6,668 nt of DNA from JBBRLA01 sp038231615 (GCA_038231615.1 JBBRLA010000490.1:1-6668), one strand, 5' to 3'; shown: positions 1-5,355, counted from the stretch's first letter. Numbers and translations are program-made. The notes: generated by a model not told the origin, from the sequence alone.

Positions 1-22
1 ATACCAAGGCAAACCTGGTCAA

Positions 23-436
23 ATGAGGGCGGCGCTTCTTCCCCTGCTACTGGGTTTGGGCCTGGGCGCGTGCCCGTCGCCGTCGCGAAAGGACACTCCA
101 TCGATGGTCGAAACCAAAGCGCAAACGGACGATCAGCGCCTCATCGAGCGCCTGCGCGCCGCCATCGCCGCGCGGATTGCGGCGGACGCCCTTGAGAAAT
201 ACGTCGGGCAGCGACCCCTCATCAACACGGCGGCCGGGTCGTCCATGGCGGCGCTCCGGCGCGTCGATTTCCAGCCGGACCCGGAGCACCCCGGCGAGCT
301 GCTCGATCGAGGCACCACCGACATCCTGGTCTACTGGGCCCGGCCGATCCCGGCCCAGGACCCGCGCATCGTCGGCGTGCAGTTTCAAAAAGACGGGACC
401 GCCACGCTCTTCTTCGCCATCGTACCCCCGCTCTAG
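23..436 (+). CDS. Small predicted lipoprotein of unknown function
   Basis: The 137-residue product starts with a short signal peptide: Arg2, a Leu/Gly-rich hydrophobic stretch to residue 16, and a lipobox LGAC with Cys17 as the predicted lipidated residue. The mature N-terminus is Ser/Pro/Lys rich. A helical stretch around residues 36-60 (acidic and Arg/Ala rich) follows, and the C-terminal third looks like beta strands (ILVYWARP, IVGVQFQ, ATLFFAIV). I do not recognise a family. The start has only a weak upstream AAGG at 6-9. The ATG overlaps a TGA in another frame (ATGA at 23-26) whose frame is open to the left edge and ends in residues TKANLVK, so this gene may be translationally coupled to an upstream gene outside the window. 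The stop shares the palindrome CTAG (433-436) with the convergent gene end. Membrane anchoring is inferred from the lipobox only. Confidence 0.75.
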   Translation: MRAALLPLLLGLGLGACPSPSRKDTPSMVETKAQTDDQRLIERLRAAIAARIAADALEKYVGQRPLINTAAGSSMAALRRVDFQPDPEHPGELLDRGTTDILVYWARPIPAQDPRIVGVQFQKDGTATLFFAIVPPL

Positions 437-648
437 AAGAGCATCTTCACCAGCTTCTCGGTGGCCTCCTCCATCGCCGTGGGCAGGACCGCCTGGATAG
501 CCGCCTCCAGCCCCTCCTCGGTGAGCAGCGCCTCCAATCCGTCCTCCCGCACCTTGCGTAAGAGCCCCTGGCGCGCCCGCTCCATCTGCCTGGGCACATT
601 CGGGCAGCCGACAAGGACGGGTGAAAAGAATCTGGACGTGTGCGACAA
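433..648 (-). CDS. Helical C-terminal gene remnant or small ORF
   Basis: The frame encodes up to 71 residues. The convincing part is the last 50, from the internal ATG at 585. These are Glu/Ala/Leu rich, read as amphipathic helix (for example RKVREDGLEALLTEEGLEAA), and have GC-rich third positions, which is how real coding DNA looks here. The C-terminus is EEATEKLVKMLF. I see no good ribosome binding site before either ATG (648 or 585). The first few codons of the longer version lie inside the intron-like block that begins at 640. I therefore think it more likely that this is the 3' end of a longer gene cut off near 639 than an intact small gene. It converges on the lipoprotein gene, and the two stops overlap in CTAG. 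Family unknown. Confidence 0.45.
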   Translation of the reverse strand: MSHTSRFFSPVLVGCPNVPRQMERARQGLLRKVREDGLEALLTEEGLEAAIQAVLPTAMEEATEKLVKMLF

Positions 649-920
649 GCTGGGTGAACCTACCGAAGTGCCCCCGGTGCGTCCCTCGCGGCATCAGGCG
701 CAGACCCGCTGGGAGTTTGCCGATCAGTGTGCCGACCCGCCTGCGGAGTGGGGCGACCCTTCGATGAACCTGGGCGACCGGACCCGTGGCTACGGGTTGG
801 CGTGACTCATGTAGAACCCGGCCAGGCGGGACCCAGATCTGGGCCGAAACGATGGTCAAGGCCCGAAACACTGGGTACGCCGATGATGGCACAGGATCAA
901 TACTTGGCGAGTCTGGCATT
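640..920 (+). mobile_element. Probable group II intron relic, 5' part (domain I)
   Basis: The block has no credible ORF on either strand. It begins GTGCGAC at 640, which matches the conserved 5' end (GUGYG) of bacterial group II introns, and continues with GGGTGAACCTACCGAAG, a pattern I associate with such introns. Several helices can be read: TCCC/GGGA plus GCGG/CCGC (682-691 with 706-714), a perfect ACCCGT-GGCT-ACGGGT hairpin (782-797) enclosed by CCTGG/CCAGG (769-773 with 822-826), GGGCC/GGCCC (841-845 with 860-864), and an 11-position helix rich in G-U pairs with one mismatch (871-881 with 906-916). CCGAAAC occurs twice in it. There is no reverse transcriptase/maturase gene and no domain V hairpin anywhere downstream, so it would be a truncated, immobile copy. 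The 3' limit is uncertain and may extend to about 990. I found no convincing EBS1 pairing to the sequence left of 640. Another structured RNA is possible. Confidence 0.5.
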
Positions 921-1067
921 GGGTCCTCCTATTCTCTGCGATGCTCAGCGCGGAGTGGGCATCTCTAAATCGCGGCGGCGCAAGCCACAAATATGTCAAC
1001 CCGCCTGAGGACAGGCCAAATAAAGGCCCATCCGGTCGATGCGATCGCCAACCTTGGAGACGGGGCG
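921..1067. other. Non-coding stretch between intron relic and phosphatase-like gene
   Basis: I see no gene here. A seven-pair helix with one G-U pair, GATGCTC/GGGCATC, spans about 940-963 and could still belong to the intron relic. The remaining bases lead into the small hairpins next to the phosphatase-like gene's stop codon. Confidence 0.4.
1003..1028 (-). terminator. Weak candidate terminator hairpins after the phosphatase-like gene
   Basis: About 40 bases past the stop codon at 1068, two short overlapping stems can form: GCCTG-AGGA-CAGGC (1003-1016) and GGCC with a 7-base loop (1014-1028). They share bases, so only one can form at a time. Neither is followed by a T-run on the minus strand, so intrinsic termination is not well supported. 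Position is the main argument. Confidence 0.2.
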
Positions 1068-2708
1068 TCACTTGGTCAGATGCGACGAATACAGGTAGCG
1101 GGGCCAGTCGAGGCACAGGGGTGGGGCGAGGACGCAGAGCATGACCAGGAAGAGCGAGGCGAAGTAGGGCAGGTAGATGAACACCGGCGCGGGCACCGGG
1201 AATCCCAGGTGCCACCCGAACACGACGGGGTGCCCCAAGTTGACCACCAGGGTCACCGCCAGGAGCGCCAGCACGTCGGCCCGCAGGGCGGTGAGGCTCC
1301 GGCGCAGCAGCAGGTGCAGCACGGCGGCGCAGGCGAGGACCGCGGCGCTCAGGACCAGCCCGAAGCGGATGAAGGGCTGGCGCTGATTGATCGCCGTCGG
1401 ATCTACGCTGCCGCGCAGGACCAGCGTGAGCAGATAGGTGGCAAGGTACACTGCGGTCACCCAGGCCACGCAGAGGAGCGCATCCCGCCGCCGCTGCCCG
1501 CCGCCCGATGGCCGATCCGCGCCAACTCGGCCGGGGCCCCGGGACGGGTAGGCCGCGAGCAGCCCCAGGACAGCGAGCGTCACCGCCAGGGCCATCAGCT
1601 CCCGGCGCGCCTGCGCCTGCCGGTGCAGTTCGTAGAAGCCGGTCCAGCTCTCCTGGCCGCTCGGCCAGCGCAGGAGCTGGCCGCGGTTCTCCTCCCGGAA
1701 GCGCGCCACCGCCTGTCGGCGGTCTGCCAGGTACTCCGCCGGAAAGGCCGTCGGGTCCGCGATCTGCCACAGCACGTCCAGGCCGTCATCTGTCTCGGCC
1801 CCGCGCTTTCCGGCGCGCATGTGCGCCGGGAAGCGCAGCCCGAGCAGCAGCGCCAGCGAGGGCGCCACGCTGGTCGAGTCCATCTCGCCCAGCCCGGCGC
1901 TGCGCCGGACGCCGGGACCGGCGTAGCAGGTCAGTACGTGGGTGATGCGCGGCTGCTGGCCGCCGTGCCCGCCACGCAGGGAGTGGCCGTGGTCCGCCGT
2001 GATCACGAGCAGGTCCCGACTGAGATCGAGCGAGGCTACGAGGCCCGCGAGTTCCGCGTCGGCACGCACCACCGCCTGCCGGTATTCCTCCGAGGCCGCG
2101 CCCCATTGATGGCCGGTCTCGTCGACGTAGATCGGGTGGATGAGCATCAGGTCGGCAGGCGGCGCCTGCACGAAGTAGTTCTCCGACCGCGGGCGCATGA
2201 CGTACCTCGAGAAGGCCGCGGGCCGGTCCGGACCGCCGGGGAAGAGCCGGTTCCACCACGACAGCTCGCTGATGCCCGAGACCGAGAGCCCGGACTGCCG
2301 CGCCACGCTCCAGATCGACTCCGCGCGCAGCGGCGAGGCCGGGGGTTCGTTGTTGCGCGCCCCCGTGCGGTCCTGCTCCAGCCCCGTCGAGATCACCGCA
2401 TAGACCGGCTGCGACACGGAGAGGGAGCCGACGTAGGTGCGCAGGCACTGCCCGCGCCCGCGCAGGGCGGACAGGGTCGCCATGCCGCTCGCCTCCTCGA
2501 AGCCCAGCCCGTCGATGACCGCGATGACGGCGCGGCGCGGCAGCCGGGGGGCGAGGGCCGCCCTGGCAGGAGGTGCCACGGCGTCACGGACCGGGATCAG
2601 ATAGAAGCCCCGGTGGTCGGAGAGCCGGTCGGACCACGATCCGCCCAGCACCACGGCGACCATGATGCCAGCCAGGCAAGCGGCGCAGAGGACGACACGG
2701 ATGCTCAT
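1068..2708 (-). CDS. Membrane-anchored alkaline-phosphatase-superfamily hydrolase or transferase
   Basis: The 546-residue protein has an N-terminal anchor (about 4-22), an extracytoplasmic catalytic domain (about 58-300), and five helices near 371-388, 409-431, 447-468, 473-492 and 505-530. Arg-rich loops after helices 2 and 4 fit the positive-inside rule and place the catalytic domain in the periplasm. The expected two-metal residues are all visible: Asp66 in AVIDGLG, a likely nucleophile Ser99 in SVSQPVY before STGLEQDRTG, Asp196 and His200 in VDETGHQWG, Asp239-His240 in TADHG, and His248 in GGHGG. The segment near 277-295 (DSTSVAPSLALLLGLRFP) matches the closing motif of nucleotide pyrophosphatase/phosphodiesterase and GPI ethanolamine-phosphate transferase domains. 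That family points to a phosphodiesterase or phosphoryl-transfer enzyme acting on lipid- or glycan-linked substrates. The actual substrate is not known. No Shine-Dalgarno is seen. The gene is monocistronic in the window. Confidence 0.85.
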   Translation of the reverse strand: MSIRVVLCAACLAGIMVAVVLGGSWSDRLSDHRGFYLIPVRDAVAPPARAALAPRLPRRAVIAVIDGLGFEEASGMATLSALRGRGQCLRTYVGSLSVSQPVYAVISTGLEQDRTGARNNEPPASPLRAESIWSVARQSGLSVSGISELSWWNRLFPGGPDRPAAFSRYVMRPRSENYFVQAPPADLMLIHPIYVDETGHQWGAASEEYRQAVVRADAELAGLVASLDLSRDLLVITADHGHSLRGGHGGQQPRITHVLTCYAGPGVRRSAGLGEMDSTSVAPSLALLLGLRFPAHMRAGKRGAETDDGLDVLWQIADPTAFPAEYLADRRQAVARFREENRGQLLRWPSGQESWTGFYELHRQAQARRELMALAVTLAVLGLLAAYPSRGPGRVGADRPSGGGQRRRDALLCVAWVTAVYLATYLLTLVLRGSVDPTAINQRQPFIRFGLVLSAAVLACAAVLHLLLRRSLTALRADVLALLAVTLVVNLGHPVVFGWHLGFPVPAPVFIYLPYFASLFLVMLCVLAPPLCLDWPRYLYSSHLTK

Positions 2709-2716
2709 CTTACTTT

Positions 2717-2722
2717 ATTGTA
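2717..2722 (-). promoter_or_regulatory. Candidate -10 box for leaderless transcription of the phosphatase-like gene
   Basis: On the minus strand TACAAT (5 of 6 match to TATAAT) ends 8 bases before the ATG at 2708, and no Shine-Dalgarno lies between them. Transcription would begin at or one or two bases before the start codon, giving a leaderless mRNA. The -35 region is poor. Confidence 0.35.
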
Positions 2723-2913
2723 ATCGGGAGGACGGGCAGAGCGGATGAGGATCCCGACCTGATCCGGGTGGCCGTCGGCGCAATAGCGCAGAGTGGTGAG
2801 TGGTGGGGAATCAGCACAATCGCAAGACCGTCCCCATGCCCGGTTCCCATTCCCGCGGTTCTCGCCGATGGCAGCAGAACCGTTCTGGATCGAATAAAGA
2901 ACTGAGTTCGATG
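2723..2913. other. Intergenic stretch with no recognisable feature
   Basis: I see no gene, RNA or repeat in this stretch. A 70-residue minus-strand frame (2705-2917) ends with an ATGA overlap on the phosphatase-like gene, but its composition is not gene-like. This may be degraded DNA continuous with the toxin relic to its right. Confidence 0.35.
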
Positions 2914-3120
2914 TCATCGCCGGCTCAGTGCTGTAGCCTGGTCTTCGGCGCCATGGACAATGGCCACTACTTCGATCCCAGTGGCCGTCCCATAGAAGTA
3001 GATGGAAGTAGATGTTGTAGCTGCCGACAGGGCGGCCTGATCCCTGTGTGCCAACGTCGGCTGCGACGTCAGCCGATCACCGCCAGTATACCCTGGCTGG
3101 GCTGTGCTGTGGATCAGCCT
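2914..3120 (-). pseudogene. Broken ParE/RelE-type toxin gene remnant
   Basis: The minus strand reads IEVVAIVHGAEDQATALSRR then a stop at 2914. This is the typical C-terminal signature of ParE-family toxins (hydrophobic strand, then V/ILHGARD). Upstream, the preceding strand is in a different frame: VGSYNIYF is encoded at 3028-3005 and matches the family's PVGSYLIFYR segment. The two frames are offset by an exact 10-bp tandem duplication at 2995-3014. Removing one copy rejoins them as VGSYNIYFYGTATGIEVVAIVHGAED. Further upstream, the rejoined frame reads SADVAADVG and then hits a stop codon at about 3074, so the N-terminal half is also damaged. No antitoxin gene is recognisable to the right. 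Family assignment is from motif memory. The left boundary is exact, the right one approximate. Confidence 0.55.
2995..3014. repeat. 10-bp perfect tandem duplication
   Basis: GAAGTAGATG occurs twice head to tail. Because 10 is not a multiple of three, it shifts the reading frame of the minus-strand ParE-like remnant. Deleting one unit restores a continuous toxin-like reading frame across the junction, which supports a slippage mutation as one inactivating event. Confidence 0.9.
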
Positions 3121-3182
3121 CGCTAATGTGTTTTCCCTCACTCCGCAAACATTTACTGGTGAAATCCGCTTTCCCTTCACCG

Positions 3183-3188
3183 TATACT
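3183..3188 (+). promoter_or_regulatory. Candidate -10 box for leaderless transcription of the Kelch gene
   Basis: TATACT (5 of 6 to TATAAT) lies 6 bases before the GTG at 3195, where a transcription start would be expected. There is no Shine-Dalgarno upstream of this GTG. The -35 candidate (TGAAAT, 3160-3165) is weak. Confidence 0.35.
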
Positions 3189-3194
3189 GATGTT

Positions 3195-4628
3195 GTGGAC
3201 ACTGTTAAGCTTGTGCCTGCCATTACGCTCGCTGCATTGCTCCTGGGTGGAGCGTGTGGGCAAAGTGATCCGCCCGCGGAGTGCGCGGGCGCGGTGGCCT
3301 GTGTTTCCCTTCAAATCAGTGCACCGGAGCTGGGGGCGGCAACACTGGATCGGCTGGAGGTCATCGCCCATGTCGGCGATGGCCATCGCTGGATTCCCTT
3401 TCACGATCGGGTCCTTGCCCTTCCCACGCAGGTAGCCGTGGCGCTCCCCGAGCTGGACGCGAACCCGGGTCTGCGGGTGTCCCTTTACTTGCGCGCCGTT
3501 TATGAGGGCGCGGGGCCACGGGCGGCGGACCTCTCGGCGAGCCTATCGCCCCTGGACCTGTCCGCGGGGCGCAATCTGGTCGTGCCGCTCAAGTTGGACT
3601 GCGGCGGCGCGGGCTGTTCGTCCTTTAGCCCTGGCCCTGGCGAGCGGCAGCAGGCGGCGATGGCCTTCGATCCGGGTTCCCAGAAGGTGGTGCTCTTCGG
3701 CGGCTATCGCGGCCCCGGAGTGGCCCTGGGCGATACCTGGGAGTGGGACGGCGCCGCCTGGACGCAGCCGGCCCTTTCGACTCAGCCCCCGGCGCGGGCG
3801 GGTCATGGGCTGGCCTACGATCCACAGCGCGGGCGGGTGATCCTCTTTGGCGGCGGCGACCCATCCGGCCACGCCGCGCCGCTCGGCGATACCTGGGAGT
3901 ACCTGAGGGCGCCCGCCGGCTGGCAGCGCCTGGCCGACACCGGCACTGGTCCCTCGGCGCGGAGCTTGCCGGCGATGGCCACCGCGCCGATCGGCACCGC
4001 GATCCCGGGTCCTATGCCCGAGCAGGGCGTGCTGCTTTTTGGCGGACTCTCGGCTTCCGGCGCGCTTCTCGGCGACACCTGGGTGTGGCGCGGCGCTTCG
4101 GGACGATGGGAACCCCGCGGCGTCCCCGGCGCCTCCTGCGGCACCAACCCCGCCGCCCCGGCCTGTCGCTCCGGGGGGGCCCTTTCGTCCGTGCATCCTG
4201 CCGGCGGCACCCGGCAGGCCCTCCTGGTCGGCGGCAGGACCGGCGAGTCGACGCTGGGCACAGCGACCTACGACGACGGGGTCTGGCGCTGGAACGGCCT
4301 TTCGTGGGCCCGGGCGCAGATCGAGACCCCCCCGACGGCCTTGCTTCGCTCGCAGCACCGCCTGGTCGGTGCCGGGGATGGCAACCAGCTTCTGCTGACT
4401 GGCGGCGAGACGGACGGCATGCTGCGGCAGGATGCCTTCGTCATCAATCTCACCTCGGGCCTCTTCGTGCCGCAACTCGGCCCTGGCCCCCAGGGTCGAG
4501 TTGGCGCCGCCGCCGCCTTCGACGAGGAGCGCGGCGAGGCGGTACTCTTGGGGGGCATGGGAAGCGGTGGCGTTCTAAACGACACCTGGACCTTCCAGGT
4601 GTCCCAGGGCTGGCAGACCCACATGTAA
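3195..4628 (+). CDS. Exported Kelch-repeat protein, probable lipoprotein
   Basis: From GTG 3195 the product is 477 residues. It opens with MDTVKLVPAITLAALLLGGACG, a signal peptide with possible lipidated Cys21, although position -3 is Gly rather than Leu, so lipidation is uncertain. Residues about 31-141 form a beta-rich domain with several cysteines (CAGAVAC, CGGAGC) that I cannot name. Six Kelch repeats follow, each with a hydrophobic strand and a Gly-Gly pair, and most with a DTW-type strand: FGG near 168, 218 and 282, then VGG 345, TGG 402 and LGG 452. LGDTWEW, LGDTWEY, LGDTWVW and LNDTWTF are visible. Six blades suit one closed beta-propeller. Such propellers bind proteins or glycans. 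No catalytic motif is seen. The frame is open to an ATG at 3048, but that extension lies over the toxin relic and would bury the signal peptide, so I chose 3195. GTG 3213 is an alternative. Confidence 0.82.
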   Translation: MDTVKLVPAITLAALLLGGACGQSDPPAECAGAVACVSLQISAPELGAATLDRLEVIAHVGDGHRWIPFHDRVLALPTQVAVALPELDANPGLRVSLYLRAVYEGAGPRAADLSASLSPLDLSAGRNLVVPLKLDCGGAGCSSFSPGPGERQQAAMAFDPGSQKVVLFGGYRGPGVALGDTWEWDGAAWTQPALSTQPPARAGHGLAYDPQRGRVILFGGGDPSGHAAPLGDTWEYLRAPAGWQRLADTGTGPSARSLPAMATAPIGTAIPGPMPEQGVLLFGGLSASGALLGDTWVWRGASGRWEPRGVPGASCGTNPAAPACRSGGALSSVHPAGGTRQALLVGGRTGESTLGTATYDDGVWRWNGLSWARAQIETPPTALLRSQHRLVGAGDGNQLLLTGGETDGMLRQDAFVINLTSGLFVPQLGPGPQGRVGAAAAFDEERGEAVLLGGMGSGGVLNDTWTFQVSQGWQTHM

Positions 4629-4709
4629 GATCTGGTAATCAACTTGCCGCGACCCGGCGCGACATACTCTCCTTGCCGTCGTGCGTCAGTCTCATGTCCG
4701 ATCGTGTCA

Positions 4710-4731
4710 ACACAAAGCTACAAATTTGTGT
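4710..4731. promoter_or_regulatory. AT-rich inverted repeat upstream of the small membrane protein gene
   Basis: ACACAAA and TTTGTGT form a perfect 7-base inverted repeat with an 8-base centre, in an AT-rich patch unlike its surroundings. It sits about 90 bases before the next gene and 80 bases after the Kelch stop. It could be an operator or a weak terminator stem. A possible promoter, TGGCCA (4741) with an 18-base spacer and TATGTT (4765-4770), lies just downstream, which favours the operator reading slightly. Confidence 0.3.
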
Positions 4732-4807
4732 AAATTTTCCTGGCCAAGAACTCAACTATTGCGCTATGTTCCGGTTAGCTCGTTCGGGGGGACGAGGAAA
4801 CTGACAC

Positions 4808-4813
4808 GGAGGA
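4808..4813 (+). promoter_or_regulatory. Strong Shine-Dalgarno deciding the start at 4819
   Basis: GGAGGA ends 5 bases before ATG 4819. This is the clearest ribosome binding site in the window and selects this start over the in-frame ATG at 4681. Confidence 0.7.
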
Positions 4814-4818
4814 CACTC

Positions 4819-5097
4819 ATGCCTCTATCCAGCCTTCCTCCATTGGATTTGCAGACCGAAACCGTAGGCCCGTACCAGCATCCGAGTACCTGGCTCCTGG
4901 TGGTCATCGCGGTGATCACGATGGGCGGGCTCTTCGTATCGTGGGCGGCTCACCGGGACATCCTTGCCGCGGACATACGGCTCGGGCCTGGCACCACCAG
5001 GCCGACCCTCCACTTCGCCGCGTCGCCTGTATCGCCCGCGTCGCCTGTATCGATCGACCAGGCAGTCGTCGTCCGCATCGCCGCTCGCAGGAGGTAG
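4819..5097 (+). CDS. Small single-pass membrane protein of unknown function
   Basis: The 92-residue product has a polar N-terminus, one clear transmembrane helix at about 24-44 (WLLVVIAVITMGGLFVSWAA), and a soluble tail. The short segment right after the helix (HRDILAADIRLG) and the Arg-rich C-terminus (ARRR) carry the charge, so the orientation is not obvious. Residues 69-78 are a Ser/Pro/Val repeat (SPVSPASPVS) encoded by an 18-bp tandem duplication. Third codon positions are less GC-biased than in its neighbours. I do not recognise a family. It has its own strong ribosome binding site and possibly its own promoter. The CxxC-protein gene follows 32 bases later on the same strand and may be cotranscribed. 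Confidence 0.65.
   Translation: MPLSSLPPLDLQTETVGPYQHPSTWLLVVIAVITMGGLFVSWAAHRDILAADIRLGPGTTRPTLHFAASPVSPASPVSIDQAVVVRIAARRR
5019..5054. repeat. 18-bp in-frame tandem duplication
   Basis: The 16-base sequence CGCGTCGCCTGTATCG appears twice with an 18-base period, the last two bases of each unit differing. It lies in the small membrane protein gene and duplicates six codons without breaking the frame. Confidence 0.85.
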
Positions 5098-5129
5098 CAC
5101 CGCGCCCCCTCTCGCGCTAGGCTTCGCTG

Positions 5130-5324
5130 GTGCGCCACATCGAGATCAAGGGCTTCGCCGAACCCCCGTGCCACGGCACGGTGATCGAGGTGGTGCCCAG
5201 CGCCGACCCGCGCCGGCTGCGCCTCCCGATCATCGGCCGCCCGGCGCACCCCGACAAGGAGTGGCGTTGCGAACGCTGCGGCCAGCACTGGACCGCCGAG
5301 CCTCAGCCGGAGGAGGCGCTTTGA
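5130..5324 (+). CDS. Small CxxC (zinc-knuckle-like) protein
   Basis: The 64-residue frame starts with GTG; there is a stop codon 12 bases earlier in frame, so no longer version is possible. Third positions are strongly GC-biased, as in real genes here. The motif WRCERCGQHW (Cys47, Cys50, with His53) resembles half of a zinc ribbon. The other visible potential ligands are Cys14-His15 (PPCHGTV), so a single zinc site built from both is conceivable but not shown. Short strands (IEIKG, GTVIEVVP, RLRLPIIG) fit a small beta-rich fold. The ribosome binding site is poor; an AGGAGG at 5088-5093 is too far away. It ends 31 bases from the convergent FecR-domain gene with no clear terminator between. Function unknown. 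Confidence 0.6.
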   Translation: MRHIEIKGFAEPPCHGTVIEVVPSADPRRLRLPIIGRPAHPDKEWRCERCGQHWTAEPQPEEAL

Positions 5325-5355
5325 AGGCCCGTCTGGTCATCGCGAACTGAATGGG

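Noticed and set aside
679..684. GCGTCC as an EBS1 pairing with GGACGT just left of 640
   Set aside because: The pairing is possible with one G-U pair, but the site is far too early in domain I for a normal EBS1, so it is probably chance.
832..843. Perfect 12-bp palindrome CCCAGATCTGGG as an operator
   Set aside because: It lies within the intron-like block and its bases are better explained as part of RNA helices. No promoter is near.
47..919. 290-residue open frame on the minus strand
   Set aside because: It lies antisense to the lipoprotein gene and runs through the structured block. Its Gly/Arg/Ala-rich sequence is a by-product of high GC, and it has no domain-like segment.
993..2723. 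576-residue open frame on the plus strand
   Set aside because: It is the antisense shadow of the phosphatase-like gene, with Gln/Arg/Gly-rich low-complexity sequence. The minus strand carries the catalytic motifs.
2705..2917. 70-residue minus-strand ORF ending with an ATGA overlap on the phosphatase-like gene
   Set aside because: The overlap suggests coupling, but the sequence is not gene-like in composition, and a TACAAT box lies within its end.
3543..4475. 310-residue open frame on the minus strand and 353-residue frame at 3743-4804 on the plus strand
   Set aside because: Both are frame shadows of the Kelch gene. The repeat motifs are in the 3195-4628 frame.
4738..4764. Sigma-54 promoter around TGGCC and TTGCG
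   Set aside because: The GG and GC elements are 17 bases apart, whereas sigma-54 promoters need about 10 between them.
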